Source of the DNA: Dehalococcoidales bacterium | GTDB taxonomy: Bacteria > Chloroflexota > Dehalococcoidia > Dehalococcoidales > RBG-16-60-22 | DNA length: 7,577 nt | Assembly: GCA_030615475.1 (NCBI GenBank) | Contig: JAUWZF010000044.1 | Location: forward strand, 1-7,577 | Direction: 5' to 3' | Part shown: positions 1 through 6,817 of the stretch, piece by piece | Numbering within the stretch: position 1 is the stretch's first letter | Layout of the letters: every line of letters begins with the position of its first letter | Made by a program: the position numbers and the translations under genes | Notes under the pieces: generated by a model | Told to the model about the DNA's origin: nothing | Database searches by the model: none | What the model saw: only the letters and a program-made list of their open reading frames with translations

Positions 1-747
1 TTCCAGGTAGCCCGTGAGGTTGGACAGGGGAGTCCTCAGTTCATGGGCGACATCGGCCACCATGTTACGCCGCAAACGCTCGGTATGCTCCAGGTTCTCG
101 GCCATGGAGTTGAAGGACCGGGCCAGCTCGCCCACCTCGCCTTTGCCCTTGAAGTCGACCCTGCGGGAGAAGTTACCCTTCCCGAATTCCCTGGCGGCGC
201 TACTGAGGGCTTTTACCGGCGCCAGGATACGGCGGGACAGGATAAAGGTGAGCAAAAGGGCGATGGCAACTGCCAGCAGGCCTGCCCAGATGAAGAAACG
301 TCCTATCGTCCCGTAGGTGATTTGTAAGGCAGCGCGGTTGATATCCGGTGACTCCCCGTGACTGATGCGGAGTGTGCCGATAGTGCCTGTTCCCAACATT
401 GGTGACATGGGCTGGCCGGGCGCGGCCTCGGTGTACTTACTGCCCAGGAGTCTTTCGTCGGAATCCGCAACCACGGTGCCTTCGTTATCGGTCAGTATAA
501 TCCGCCGTCCGTAGAGTTTGCCACACTGGACGACGAAGGGTTGCACGCCCTCCCAGCTTCTTACCATCTGGTGATATCGGGACAGTTCCAGTTCCACCCT
601 TTTATCCTGCATCAGCTCCACGCGTTCTCCGAACCGGCTGATTTCACCGCGGGTGGTGTGGTAGGTAAAGAAGAAAACGGAGCCGATGATGACGATTATA
701 ACGAGGGCGAAAGCGGCCAGGAGGCGGAAGTTCAGACTATGTATCAC
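1..747 (-). CDS. Sensor histidine kinase, HAMP/HisKA type (C-terminal part beyond the left edge)
   Basis: This is the sensor partner of the response regulator just upstream. It would autophosphorylate on histidine and pass the phosphate to that regulator. 249 codons are visible and the frame is open to position 1. Residues 7-28 form the first membrane segment, about 31-148 an extracytoplasmic sensor region, 149-170 a second membrane segment, about 171-222 a HAMP linker, and the HisKA H-box VAHELRTPLSN puts the phospho-acceptor at His235. The ATP-binding domain lies outside the window. The GTG start at 745-747 is chosen because GGAGG at 754-758 sits six bases upstream and the hydrophobic N-terminus follows at once. 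The start overlaps the regulator gene by 11 bases, so translation is probably coupled. The sensor region contains ILTDNEGTVVADSD, typical of extracytoplasmic PAS/CACHE-like folds, plus scattered Met and His (H59, M61, M114, M117) and Cys75. A copper ligand is possible given the neighbouring CopA but is not shown. Confidence 0.95.
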   Translation of the reverse strand, partial: MIHSLNFRLLAAFALVIIVIIGSVFFFTYHTTRGEISRFGERVELMQDKRVELELSRYHQMVRSWEGVQPFVVQCGKLYGRRIILTDNEGTVVADSDERLLGSKYTEAAPGQPMSPMLGTGTIGTLRISHGESPDINRAALQITYGTIGRFFIWAGLLAVAIALLLTFILSRRILAPVKALSSAAREFGKGNFSRRVDFKGKGEVGELARSFNSMAENLEHTERLRRNMVADVAHELRTPLSNLTGYLE

Positions 748-1432
748 CTTTTGCCTCCATGAGCTTGTAGCCAGCTCCGTAGACTGTTTTAATGTACCTG
801 GGGTGGCGAGGGTCCGGCTCCAGTTTCCGGCGTAGTTTGAGGATATGGACATCGATAGTGCGGTCGAAGCCGTCAAAATCATAACCGAGCGCTTTTTCAA
901 TAATCTGCGCCCGGCTGAACACGCGCCCCGGCTCTTTAACGAGGGCTCCCAGCACTTTGAATTCAATCGGCGTGAGGTTCAGAGGTTTGCCTTCCAGTGA
1001 TGCCTCATGTTTCAGGAAATTGACGGTAAGCGCACCGTGCTCGATTTTCTCCGGCCCGCGTTCTCCGGGCAGGCGGCGCAGCACCGCCCGCACCCTGGCC
1101 GCCAGCTCCCGGGGGCTGAAGGGCTTGGTCACGTAGTCGTCGGCGCCGAGGTTCAGTCCGGTTAACCTGTCGTCATCCGTCGTCAGGGCGGTAAGCATAA
1201 TAATAGGTACGTCGGACTCTTCCCGGAGAATACGGCATATCTCAAGTCCGTTAATACCGGGCAGCATGAGGTCCAGCACGATCAGGTCCGGCTGGTTTTC
1301 ACGGGCCAGTTTCAGGGCTTCATTACCGTCATAGGCGGTGAGAACGCGGTAGCCGTCGCGGTTCAGGTAGAGCTTGACCAGTTCTACCGTTTTGACATCA
1401 TCATCAACTACCAGGACCTTTTTTCCTGACAT
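737..1432 (-). CDS. OmpR/PhoB-family response regulator
   Basis: This is a two-domain DNA-binding response regulator of 231 residues, the normal length for the family. The receiver domain (about 4-118) has the acidic pair D10/D11, the phospho-acceptor D54 in VLDLMLPGING, the switch T81 and K103 in the TKPF motif. All conserved receiver residues are present, so it should be phosphorylatable. The C-terminal winged-helix domain (about 131-226) shows the LTPIEFKVLGAL start, the recognition-helix region RTIDVHILKLRRKL and the final KTVYGAGYKL hairpin. The ATG is preceded by a G-rich stretch (1441-1445) at eight bases. The kinase gene follows with an 11-base overlap. A terminator just upstream isolates it from the exported-protein gene, so it probably has its own promoter in 1433-1490. 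The neighbouring CopA gene and a shared direct-repeat motif suggest a CopR-like role. That is inference: the sequence itself proves only the family. Confidence 0.97.
   Translation of the reverse strand: MSGKKVLVVDDDVKTVELVKLYLNRDGYRVLTAYDGNEALKLARENQPDLIVLDLMLPGINGLEICRILREESDVPIIMLTALTTDDDRLTGLNLGADDYVTKPFSPRELAARVRAVLRRLPGERGPEKIEHGALTVNFLKHEASLEGKPLNLTPIEFKVLGALVKEPGRVFSRAQIIEKALGYDFDGFDRTIDVHILKLRRKLEPDPRHPRYIKTVYGAGYKLMEAKGDT
754..758 (-). promoter_or_regulatory. Ribosome binding site for the histidine kinase
   Basis: GGAGG lies inside the last codons of the regulator gene, six bases before the GTG at 745-747. It decides the start of the kinase and explains the 11-base overlap. Confidence 0.75.
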
Positions 1433-1461
1433 CTTTAAATCCCCCGCATTTTTCAGGTTTC

Positions 1462-1499
1462 ATATAATGTTATAACACAAATGTTAAGAAAATATGAAA
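1462..1499 (-). promoter_or_regulatory. Candidate promoter and regulator site of the response regulator gene
   Basis: On the minus strand two 11-base half-sites stand in tandem, TTTCATATTTT (1489-1499) and CTTAACATTTG (1478-1488). Ten bases further comes a -10-like TTATAT (1462-1467). An upstream tandem site replacing a poor -35 element about ten bases before the -10 is the arrangement known for PhoB-type activators. The second half-site plus the next base matches the copA upstream region (TTAATATTTGTG against TTAACATTTGTG). A perfect 10-base palindrome TGTTATAACA (1468-1477) fills the gap. AT-richness makes chance similarity a real risk. Confidence 0.4.
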
Positions 1500-1530
1500 A
1501 AAATAAAAAGGAGGGGGAATATCCCCCTCC
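1491..1530 (-). terminator. Intrinsic terminator of the exported-protein gene
   Basis: A perfect nine-base-pair stem, GGAGGGGGA (1510-1518) with TCCCCCTCC (1522-1530), closes a three-base loop. On the minus strand it is followed by a nearly pure T run (1497-1509). The plus-strand side has no T run, so it works for minus-strand transcription only. It lies 40 bases after the stop of the exported-protein gene and separates that gene from the response regulator. Confidence 0.9.
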
Positions 1531-1570
1531 CGTTTGCAGTTGTGGATTATTTTTCTCAAATGTCAGATGG

Positions 1571-2089
1571 TTACTCTACCGGGGCGTCCGGCGCGCACCA
1601 GCCGCGGAATCCGTCGCCAAATCCTCTGCCGAATCCGCGGAAGCTGCGGAACATGCTGCCAAAGGGTTTTTCACCGTCATGGTTGCCCGGGCCGAACGGT
1701 AACGTGATGTCCGGCCTCGATTCCAGCCACTTCTTGAACTCATCGGTCGGGAAATCCGGTCTGGACCCCAGCCACTGCTCAAGCTCGTCGAGCTGTTCCT
1801 GGGTTATCACGCCTTCCTCTATCAGCCTCTGGTGCAGTCGGTCGCGGGCTTCGATTCCTAGCTCGTCTCTAGCCTCGGAAAAGGCCTTTTGCAGCTCCTC
1901 TGAATCGATAGCAACGCCCGTGTTCTCTTCGTAGATTTCAGCGACTCTGTCAAGAATGTTTAAGCAGACTATCTGGGGCTGGCCGGTGTCCTCGTCGTCT
2001 GCAGAGGCCACGGCGAAACCGCCCAGAATTCCACCCAGGACGACCACCGTTAACAGCACGGTAAAGAGGAATTTCTTGCTTCGCCACAT
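1571..2089 (-). CDS. Small secreted or membrane-anchored protein, DUF2680-like
   Basis: A 172-residue protein starts with a classical signal sequence: basic MWRSKK, a hydrophobic core at 8-28, and a possible cleavage site after ASA at 28-30. The mature part is acidic and helical (about 43-108). It contains GVITQEQLDELEQWL, a pattern I associate with DUF2680-type small exported proteins of Gram-positives and Chloroflexota. A WLxSRPD motif occurs twice (106-112 and 121-127). The tail (about 140-165) is rich in Gly, Phe and Arg, with Cys165; the only other Cys is Cys42. The ATG is supported by AAAGGAGGT at 2098-2106, eight bases upstream. It is divergent from copA and has its own terminator. Its position between a two-component system and a copper exporter suggests an envelope metal-stress role similar in spirit to CpxP/Spy, but no biochemical function can be read from the sequence. 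The gene is real; the family name is tentative. Confidence 0.85.
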   Translation of the reverse strand: MWRSKKFLFTVLLTVVVLGGILGGFAVASADDEDTGQPQIVCLNILDRVAEIYEENTGVAIDSEELQKAFSEARDELGIEARDRLHQRLIEEGVITQEQLDELEQWLGSRPDFPTDEFKKWLESRPDITLPFGPGNHDGEKPFGSMFRSFRGFGRGFGDGFRGWCAPDAPVE

Positions 2090-2097
2090 ACCGTTTT

Positions 2098-2106
2098 ACC
2101 TCCTTT
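2098..2106 (-). promoter_or_regulatory. Ribosome binding site of the exported-protein gene
   Basis: AAAGGAGGT is nearly fully complementary to the 16S rRNA tail and lies eight bases before the ATG at 2087-2089. It is the strongest such site in the window and fixes the start. Confidence 0.85.
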
Positions 2107-2116
2107 AAATTAATGA

Positions 2117-2162
2117 TCTATAAAGAGGATACCAGCTAAATATTAAAATCTGATTAATATTT
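2117..2162 (-). promoter_or_regulatory. Candidate promoter of the exported-protein gene
   Basis: On the minus strand a -10-like TATAGA (2117-2122) is preceded, 18 bases upstream, by TTAATA (2141-2146) as a weak -35. That -35 falls inside the repeat described at 2138-2163, so a bound regulator would touch the polymerase. The match to consensus is modest. Confidence 0.4.
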
Positions 2163-2163
2163 G
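2138..2163. promoter_or_regulatory. Candidate operator between the divergent genes: 11-base tandem repeat and inverted repeat
   Basis: Two 11-base half-sites follow each other without a gap: ATTAAAATCTG (2142-2152) and ATTAATATTTG (2153-2163), identical at 9 of 11 positions. Tandem half-sites one helical turn apart are the usual target of OmpR/PhoB-family dimers. The same stretch also holds a perfect inverted repeat with nine-base arms AAATATTAA (2138-2146) and TTAATATTT (2154-2162), seven bases apart, which would instead suit a symmetric repressor. It lies about 55-75 bases upstream of the predicted copA transcription start and overlaps the -35 region of the opposite gene. Confidence 0.5.
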
Positions 2164-2203
2164 TGAGATGTTGGTCACATACATCTGGCCATTTATTCGA
2201 TTA

Positions 2204-2212
2204 TGCTATAGT
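2204..2212 (+). promoter_or_regulatory. Extended -10 promoter element of copA
   Basis: TGCTATAGT fits the extended -10 pattern TGnTATAAT with one mismatch in the hexamer. There is no good -35 at the usual distance, which is common for extended -10 or activator-dependent promoters. Transcription would start near 2219, leaving a leader of about 16 bases before the ATG at 2235. Confidence 0.5.
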
Positions 2213-2234
2213 TAGATATAACGGATGGTTTGCC

Positions 2235-4715
2235 ATGTCGACAAAGACCAAGAAATCGCAGAAAATCCGCATTCACGTTACAGGGATGACCTGTACCACC
2301 TGCGCTGCTACCGTCGAGAAGGCTCTGGCGGAGACCAAAGGGGTGGAGCAGGCCAGCGTAAATTTTGCCTCGGAAAAAGCTTCGATAGATTACGACCCGG
2401 AAAAAATAGACTTCTCTGAAATTAAAGAAGCCATCTCCGGGTCGGGCTATGGTATCGCCACCCAGAAATCCATTTTTCCGGTCAGCGGTATGACCTGCGC
2501 TTCCTGCGTTGCCCGCGTCGAGGAAGCCCTGAGAAGCGTCACCGGAGTGGTTTCGGCCAGCGTCAACCTGGCCTCGGAGAAAGCCACGGTGGAGTATATC
2601 GAGGGGACGGAGGTGGCCGACCTGCGCCGGGCCGTGAAGGACGCCGGCTATGAAATGGGCGAGGAAACCGAGACCCTGGAAGATGTTACCACAGCTTCCG
2701 AGCGGGAGATTAAAAACGTCAGAAATAGATTTATCGTGGCGGTAGTCCTGGCCGCTGTCATCATGGCTTTAATGTGGGCGCCCGTTTTCACCGGGAAGTC
2801 TTATCTCCTGTGGGCGCTGGCCACACCGGTGCAGTTCTGGGCGGGGTGGCGGTTCTACCGGGGTGCGTGGGGCGCCCTCAAGCACCGCACCGCCGATATG
2901 AACACCCTGATTGCCGTGGGCACATCGGCAGCCTATTTTTACAGCATGGTGGCGGTACTCGCTCCCGGCCTTTTCCGGGCCGGCGGACTGGAGGTCCACC
3001 TGTATTTTGAGACCTCGGCGATGATTATTGCATTGATTCTTCTCGGGCGTTTCCTGGAGTCGAGGGCCAGGGGGCAGACATCGGCGGCCATTAAGAGGCT
3101 TATCGGCCTGCAGCCGAAGACGGCCCTGGTTATCCGCGACGGCGAGGAGATAGAAATACACGTCGAGGATGTGCAGGTCGGCGACCTCATTCTGGTGCGT
3201 CCCGGCGAGCGCGTACCGGTGGACGGTATTATCCGGCAGGGAAGCCCCAGTATTGACGAGTCTATGGTGACCGGCGAGAGCCTGCCCGTGGAGAAAAAAG
3301 AGGGCGACGAGGTCGTCGGGGCTACCATCAATAAAACGGGCAGCTTTCAGTTCGAGGCGACCCGTATCGGCAAGGACACCACTCTGGCGCGGATTGTCCG
3401 ACTGGTGGAAGAAGCCCAGGGGAGCAAGGCACCCATCCAGCGCCTGGCCGACGTTATAGCTGGCTACTTCGTGCCGGTGGTCATCGGCATTGCCGTGATT
3501 ACCTTTATTATATGGTACTTTGCCGGGCCGGCCCCATCCCTGACTTTTGCCTTCCTCAACTTCATCGCCGTGCTGATTATCGCCTGTCCCTGCGCCCTGG
3601 GACTGGCCACGCCGACGGCGATTATGGTTGGCACCGGCAAGGGCGCCGAGCAGGGCATACTTATCAGGAGCGCCGAGGCGCTGGAAAGGTTTTATAAAAT
3701 AGATACGCTGCTTATGGACAAGACGGGGACACTGACCGAGGGTAAGCCGGAAGTAACCGATATCATTGCTGTTTCTCCTTACTCACAGGAGGAGGTGCTC
3801 GGTATGGCGGCGGCGGTGGAGCACGACTCGGAACATCCGCTCGGCGAGGCCGTCGTCAGGGCGGCCCGGGAGAAAAAGTTGAAGATAGCTGAAGCCTCGG
3901 GTTTCCAGGCTATCCCTGGCCACGGCGCCGAGGCCAGAGTGAATAAAAAGAAGCTCCTGCTGGGCAACCTCAAATTGATGAAAGACAGGGGGATTTCCCT
4001 GAATGGACTGGAAGAAAAAGCCGAAGACCTGTTAAAGAACGGCAAGACGGTGATGTTTCTGGGGGTGGACGGAAAAGCGGCGGGCGTCATCGGCCTGGCC
4101 GATACCTTAAAGCCGAATGCCAAAGCGGTGGTGGCTGAGGTACGCCGGATGGGTGTCGAGGTGGCTATGGTCACCGGCGATAACCGGCGAACCGCCGGGG
4201 CAATCGCTCATGAAGCTGGAATCGTGCGTATTCTGGCCGAGGTGCTGCCGGAAAATAAGTCGGCAGAGGTGAAGAAGCTTCAGGACGAAGGCAGGATTGT
4301 GGCCATGGTCGGCGACGGCATCAATGATGCCCCGGCCCTGGCGCAGGCGGATGTCGGTATCGCTATCGGCACCGGCACCGATGTGGCCATGGAAACAGGG
4401 GATATCACTTTGATTGGCGGGGACCTGGGTGGTATTGCCACGGCCATATCTCTGAGTCGGCGCACCATGCGGACTATTAAACAGAACCTTTTCTGGGCTT
4501 TTGCCTATAATACGCTGCTTATCCCGGTGGCGGCGGGGGTACTCTACCTGGCCTTCGGCAGTACCGGAGTGCCGTCCGGGCTTACTTTTATCCTCGGTAA
4601 TTACGGCTTCCTGAACCCGATTCTGGCGGCGGCCGCGATGGCGGCCAGCTCGATAACCGTGGTATCCAACTCGCTGCGCCTGAGGAGTTTCAAACCTCAA
4701 AAGTTCGCAGATTAA
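2235..4715 (+). CDS. copA: Cu+-exporting P1B-type ATPase (CopA)
   Basis: This is an inner-membrane pump that uses ATP to expel Cu+ (possibly Ag+) from the cytoplasm. The 826 residues are full length. Two HMA metal-binding domains carry GMTCTTC (Cys20, Cys23) and GMTCASC (Cys88, Cys91). About eight membrane segments follow (around 164-182, 189-206, 224-244, 257-275, 408-428, 437-460, 751-774, 781-808). Catalytic features are TGES (346-349), the metal-site CPC (451-453), DKTGT with phosphorylated Asp495, the HP locus (His534-Pro535), TGDN (647-650) and GDGINDAP (693-700). YN (758-759) and MAASS (802-806) complete the class IB-1 Cu+ signature. The ATG at 2235 is preferred over an in-frame GTG at 2163. 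It directly precedes the first HMA domain, has GGATGG six bases upstream, and lies downstream of the predicted promoter. The YHS gene follows 17 bases later, presumably in one operon. Regulation by the neighbouring two-component system is inferred. Confidence 0.97.
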   Translation: MSTKTKKSQKIRIHVTGMTCTTCAATVEKALAETKGVEQASVNFASEKASIDYDPEKIDFSEIKEAISGSGYGIATQKSIFPVSGMTCASCVARVEEALRSVTGVVSASVNLASEKATVEYIEGTEVADLRRAVKDAGYEMGEETETLEDVTTASEREIKNVRNRFIVAVVLAAVIMALMWAPVFTGKSYLLWALATPVQFWAGWRFYRGAWGALKHRTADMNTLIAVGTSAAYFYSMVAVLAPGLFRAGGLEVHLYFETSAMIIALILLGRFLESRARGQTSAAIKRLIGLQPKTALVIRDGEEIEIHVEDVQVGDLILVRPGERVPVDGIIRQGSPSIDESMVTGESLPVEKKEGDEVVGATINKTGSFQFEATRIGKDTTLARIVRLVEEAQGSKAPIQRLADVIAGYFVPVVIGIAVITFIIWYFAGPAPSLTFAFLNFIAVLIIACPCALGLATPTAIMVGTGKGAEQGILIRSAEALERFYKIDTLLMDKTGTLTEGKPEVTDIIAVSPYSQEEVLGMAAAVEHDSEHPLGEAVVRAAREKKLKIAEASGFQAIPGHGAEARVNKKKLLLGNLKLMKDRGISLNGLEEKAEDLLKNGKTVMFLGVDGKAAGVIGLADTLKPNAKAVVAEVRRMGVEVAMVTGDNRRTAGAIAHEAGIVRILAEVLPENKSAEVKKLQDEGRIVAMVGDGINDAPALAQADVGIAIGTGTDVAMETGDITLIGGDLGGIATAISLSRRTMRTIKQNLFWAFAYNTLLIPVAAGVLYLAFGSTGVPSGLTFILGNYGFLNPILAAAAMAASSITVVSNSLRLRSFKPQKFAD

Positions 4716-4719
4716 ACAT

Positions 4720-4726
4720 AGGAGGT
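4720..4726 (+). promoter_or_regulatory. Ribosome binding site of the YHS protein
   Basis: AGGAGGT stands six bases before the ATG at 4733 in the short gap after the copA stop. Such a strong site supports real translation of this very short gene. Confidence 0.8.
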
Positions 4727-4732
4727 GCCGTT

Positions 4733-4882
4733 ATGGCGATTGACCCCGTATGCAAGATGACCGTCGACGAGAAGAAAGCGGCAGCCACTTCCGAGTATAG
4801 GGGCAAGAAATACTACTTCTGCGCCGTGGGCTGCAAGAAGGCTTTCGACGCTAACCCGGAGAAATACCTGGCCGCAAAATAA
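4733..4882 (+). CDS. YHS-domain mini-protein, probable metal-binding partner of CopA
   Basis: A 49-residue protein consists of nothing but one YHS domain. It opens with the family signature DPVCKM (4-9, Cys7), has YRGKKYYFC (22-30, Cys30), then Cys34, and closes with FDANPEKYL (38-46). YHS domains are small treble-clef-like metal-binding modules, often encoded beside or fused to heavy-metal ATPases, where they are thought to bind or hand over metal ions. The three cysteines (7, 30, 34) are the likely ligands. It has a strong ribosome binding site and follows copA by 17 bases, so co-transcription is very likely. Soluble cytoplasmic location is expected, as there is no signal or membrane segment. 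No clear hairpin terminator follows before the convergent ligase gene. Family assignment is secure; copper binding is inferred from position. Confidence 0.92.
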   Translation: MAIDPVCKMTVDEKKAAATSEYRGKKYYFCAVGCKKAFDANPEKYLAAK

Positions 4883-4979
4883 AACAGGACAGGGCACTTG
4901 ACATAATTCTAGGCTTGCTTTAGCGCAGGGATTCCACATATTGCGGCGTGGTCTTGCGTATTAAGATAATATAACGGGC

Positions 4980-6575
4980 CTAGATTGTTCTACCTGAGTC
5001 AGCCCAGTATTTTCCCCTTAGCTCCCGCTTCATTACCTTCCCGGCGGCATTCTTGGGCAGGGAATCCATGAACTCTACTGATTTGGGGGCTTTATAGCCG
5101 GCCAGGTTCTTCTTGCAGAGGGCGATCAGTTCCTCGGCGGTGCAGCTGGCACCCTGCTTTAAACAGACGATGGCATGCACTTTTTCTACCCAGTACGGGT
5201 CAGGGATGCCGATTACCGCCGCTTCATGAATGTTGGGGTGCCGGTAGAGAATTTCCTCCACCTCTCTGGGGAAAACATTCTCGCCGCCGGTGATAATCAT
5301 GTCCTTTTTACGGTCGACGATGTAAATGTAGCCGTTTTCATCGTAGCAGCCGATATCGCCGGTATGCAGCCAGCCATCGACGATGGTACTGCTGGTGTCT
5401 TCGGGTTTCTTCCAGTATTCCAGCATGTTGTGCTTGCTGCGGGCAATAATCTCGCCCATTTCACCGGCGTTCACATCTTTTCCTTGGTCGTCCACGATTC
5501 TGGCCTGCACGCCGATATCCGGCTGGCCGACGGAGGAGAGAATCCTTTCCTCGGGTCTGCCCAGCACGTCGTGCTCTTCTTTAGGCAGGTGGCAGATGGC
5601 CGGTCCGCTCTCGCTCATGCCGTAGCCCTGTCCGAAAACCGACCCGAAGGTTGCCAGTCCCTTTTTCAATACTTCCAGAGGCATGGGCGAGCCGCCGTAC
5701 CAGATATACTTCAGGCTGCCGACATCGTATTTTTTGACGTCGGGTACGGCGAGCATGGCTACCAGGTGGGTCGGCACTATTGCTACGTGGGTGGCCTTCT
5801 CATCCTGGACAAGCTGCAGGGTAGCCTCGGGGTCAAAGAATTTCGTGATGATATTGCAGCCGCCGACATACAGGATGGAGCGGAGGATAGTGTCCCCGGC
5901 GATGTGGAACATGGGCGATACCTGGATATGCCTGTCATCGGATTGTATGCTCAGGTTGATGACGTAGGTACGGGTATCGTCCCAGGCCTCGCGGTGGGAA
6001 TATACCGCGCCCCGGGGTACGCCGGTGGTGCCGCTGGTATAAATAATAAAGAACCCGTCATCTTCTTCCATCTGGACATCGGGCTCTTCTGTGGGGCTGG
6101 AATCAAGGAGTTCCTGGATGCAAATCATATCGGGGGCGCGCTCTTCGAGGGATATGAAATTTTTGACTCCGGTTATATGAGAACGCAGCGACTCGGTGAC
6201 GGCTACCAGTTCCGGGCCGACGAAAAGAGTGGTGACTTCCGAGTAGTTAATCAGGTAGTCCAGTTCCTCGGCCTGTAACCTGGGATTGAAACGCGACAGG
6301 ACATAGCCGCCCTTCATCGCCGCCCCGTAAACGATAGCGTAGTCGAGGCAGTTCCAGGACAGTATGCCGATGGCATCTCCCTTTTTAACGCCGAGTTCCT
6401 GCAGGGCATGTACCAGGCTGTTTACTTTAGCGTTGAACTCGGCGTAGGTTAACCTCTGTTCCCCGTAGACATAGGCCTCCTTGTCCGGGCGAAGGAGCGA
6501 GTGTCTGTGGATGATATAGGCGAAGGTGCCTATTTTATAACGGGATAGTTCCTTCAGTATCTGACCTGTCGGCAT
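4980..6575 (-). CDS. AMP-forming acyl-CoA synthetase / fatty-acid-CoA ligase
   Basis: This member of the adenylate-forming (ANL) superfamily activates a carboxylic acid with ATP to the acyl-adenylate and then forms the CoA thioester in the cytoplasm. It has 531 residues, a normal length. Visible motifs are the P-loop YTSGTTGVPRG (179-189, with Arg188 where Lys is usual), the substrate-loop PMFHIAG (221-227), YGMSESGP (318-325), WLHTGDIG (402-409), the hinge region DRKKDMIITGGENVFPREVE (421-440) and PKNAAGKVMKREL with the catalytic Lys513. The overall style resembles medium/long-chain or aromatic acid ligases, but the acid cannot be read from the sequence. The ATG at 6575 is chosen because GGAGG (6583-6587) lies seven bases upstream. 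An in-frame ATG 51 bases earlier adds an unconserved-looking stretch. It stands alone, convergent with the copper operon, and a clear promoter is not visible. Confidence 0.95.
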   Translation of the reverse strand: MPTGQILKELSRYKIGTFAYIIHRHSLLRPDKEAYVYGEQRLTYAEFNAKVNSLVHALQELGVKKGDAIGILSWNCLDYAIVYGAAMKGGYVLSRFNPRLQAEELDYLINYSEVTTLFVGPELVAVTESLRSHITGVKNFISLEERAPDMICIQELLDSSPTEEPDVQMEEDDGFFIIYTSGTTGVPRGAVYSHREAWDDTRTYVINLSIQSDDRHIQVSPMFHIAGDTILRSILYVGGCNIITKFFDPEATLQLVQDEKATHVAIVPTHLVAMLAVPDVKKYDVGSLKYIWYGGSPMPLEVLKKGLATFGSVFGQGYGMSESGPAICHLPKEEHDVLGRPEERILSSVGQPDIGVQARIVDDQGKDVNAGEMGEIIARSKHNMLEYWKKPEDTSSTIVDGWLHTGDIGCYDENGYIYIVDRKKDMIITGGENVFPREVEEILYRHPNIHEAAVIGIPDPYWVEKVHAIVCLKQGASCTAEELIALCKKNLAGYKAPKSVEFMDSLPKNAAGKVMKRELRGKYWADSGRTI

Positions 6576-6582
6576 GCTTTTT

Positions 6583-6587
6583 CCTCC
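6583..6587 (-). promoter_or_regulatory. Ribosome binding site that fixes the acyl-CoA synthetase start
   Basis: GGAGG is followed by seven bases and then the ATG at 6573-6575. The alternative ATG at 6624-6626 has no comparable site. Confidence 0.75.
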
Positions 6588-6716
6588 ATCTTTACTGGAT
6601 GCTGCTAACTCCGGCCTGACCGGCAACGCAGGTTGCTATCTTTCATTACTGCATAATCTGGTGGAAAATCGGTCGGCAGTATGGGTGCTCTGCTCGTATT
6701 CTCCCTCGGTACAAAG

Positions 6717-6793
6717 TGGTGGGCCATCCTGGGCTCGAACCAGGGACCTCAGTCTTATCAGGACTGCGCTCTAACCAGCTGAGCTAATGGCCC
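6717..6793 (-). tRNA. tRNA-Ile (anticodon GAT)
   Basis: The complete cloverleaf can be folded by eye. The acceptor stem GGGCCAT pairs with ATGGCCC, the D arm is GCTC/GAGC, the anticodon stem CAGTC/GACTG holds the loop CTGATAA with anticodon GAT, the variable loop has five bases, and the T arm CCTGG/CCAGG holds loop TTCGAGC. The discriminator base is A and the 3' CCA is encoded (6717-6719), giving 77 bases. It decodes ATC and ATT. In many bacteria this tRNA sits inside the rRNA operon, whereas here it stands alone between protein genes. Confidence 0.97.
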
Positions 6794-6817
6794 ACGCGAA
6801 TTCGTATCTAATTTTAA

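Noticed and set aside
2163..2234. In-frame GTG at 2163 as an earlier copA start adding 24 residues
   Set aside because: It lies upstream of the predicted extended -10 and inside the candidate operator, adds residues with no family match, and lacks a ribosome binding site.
4107..4700. Minus-strand open frame of 197 codons
   Set aside because: Shadow of the copA coding sequence, with low-complexity translation and no ribosome binding site.
4898..4926. Perfect -35 hexamer TTGACA after the YHS gene on the plus strand
   Set aside because: No acceptable -10 at 16-18 bases (TAGCGC at 17) and no plus-strand gene downstream.
4712..4939. Minus-strand open frame of 75 codons
   Set aside because: It is antisense to the YHS gene, whose signature residues and ribosome binding site are convincing.
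4883..4979. Possible bidirectional terminator between the YHS gene and the ligase
   Set aside because: Only short or distant complementary pieces (such as TCTAGGC/GCCTAGA about 60 bases apart) and no T run; no terminator can be supported.
5175..6278. Long open frame of 367 codons on the plus strand
   Set aside because: It is antisense to the acyl-CoA synthetase, which has all family motifs; the plus-strand translation has no recognisable domain and reflects codon bias of the real gene.
6611..6636. Small hairpins CCGG...CCGG and GCAAC...GTTGC upstream of the ligase
   Set aside because: Stems of four to five pairs without T runs or conserved leader features; likely chance.
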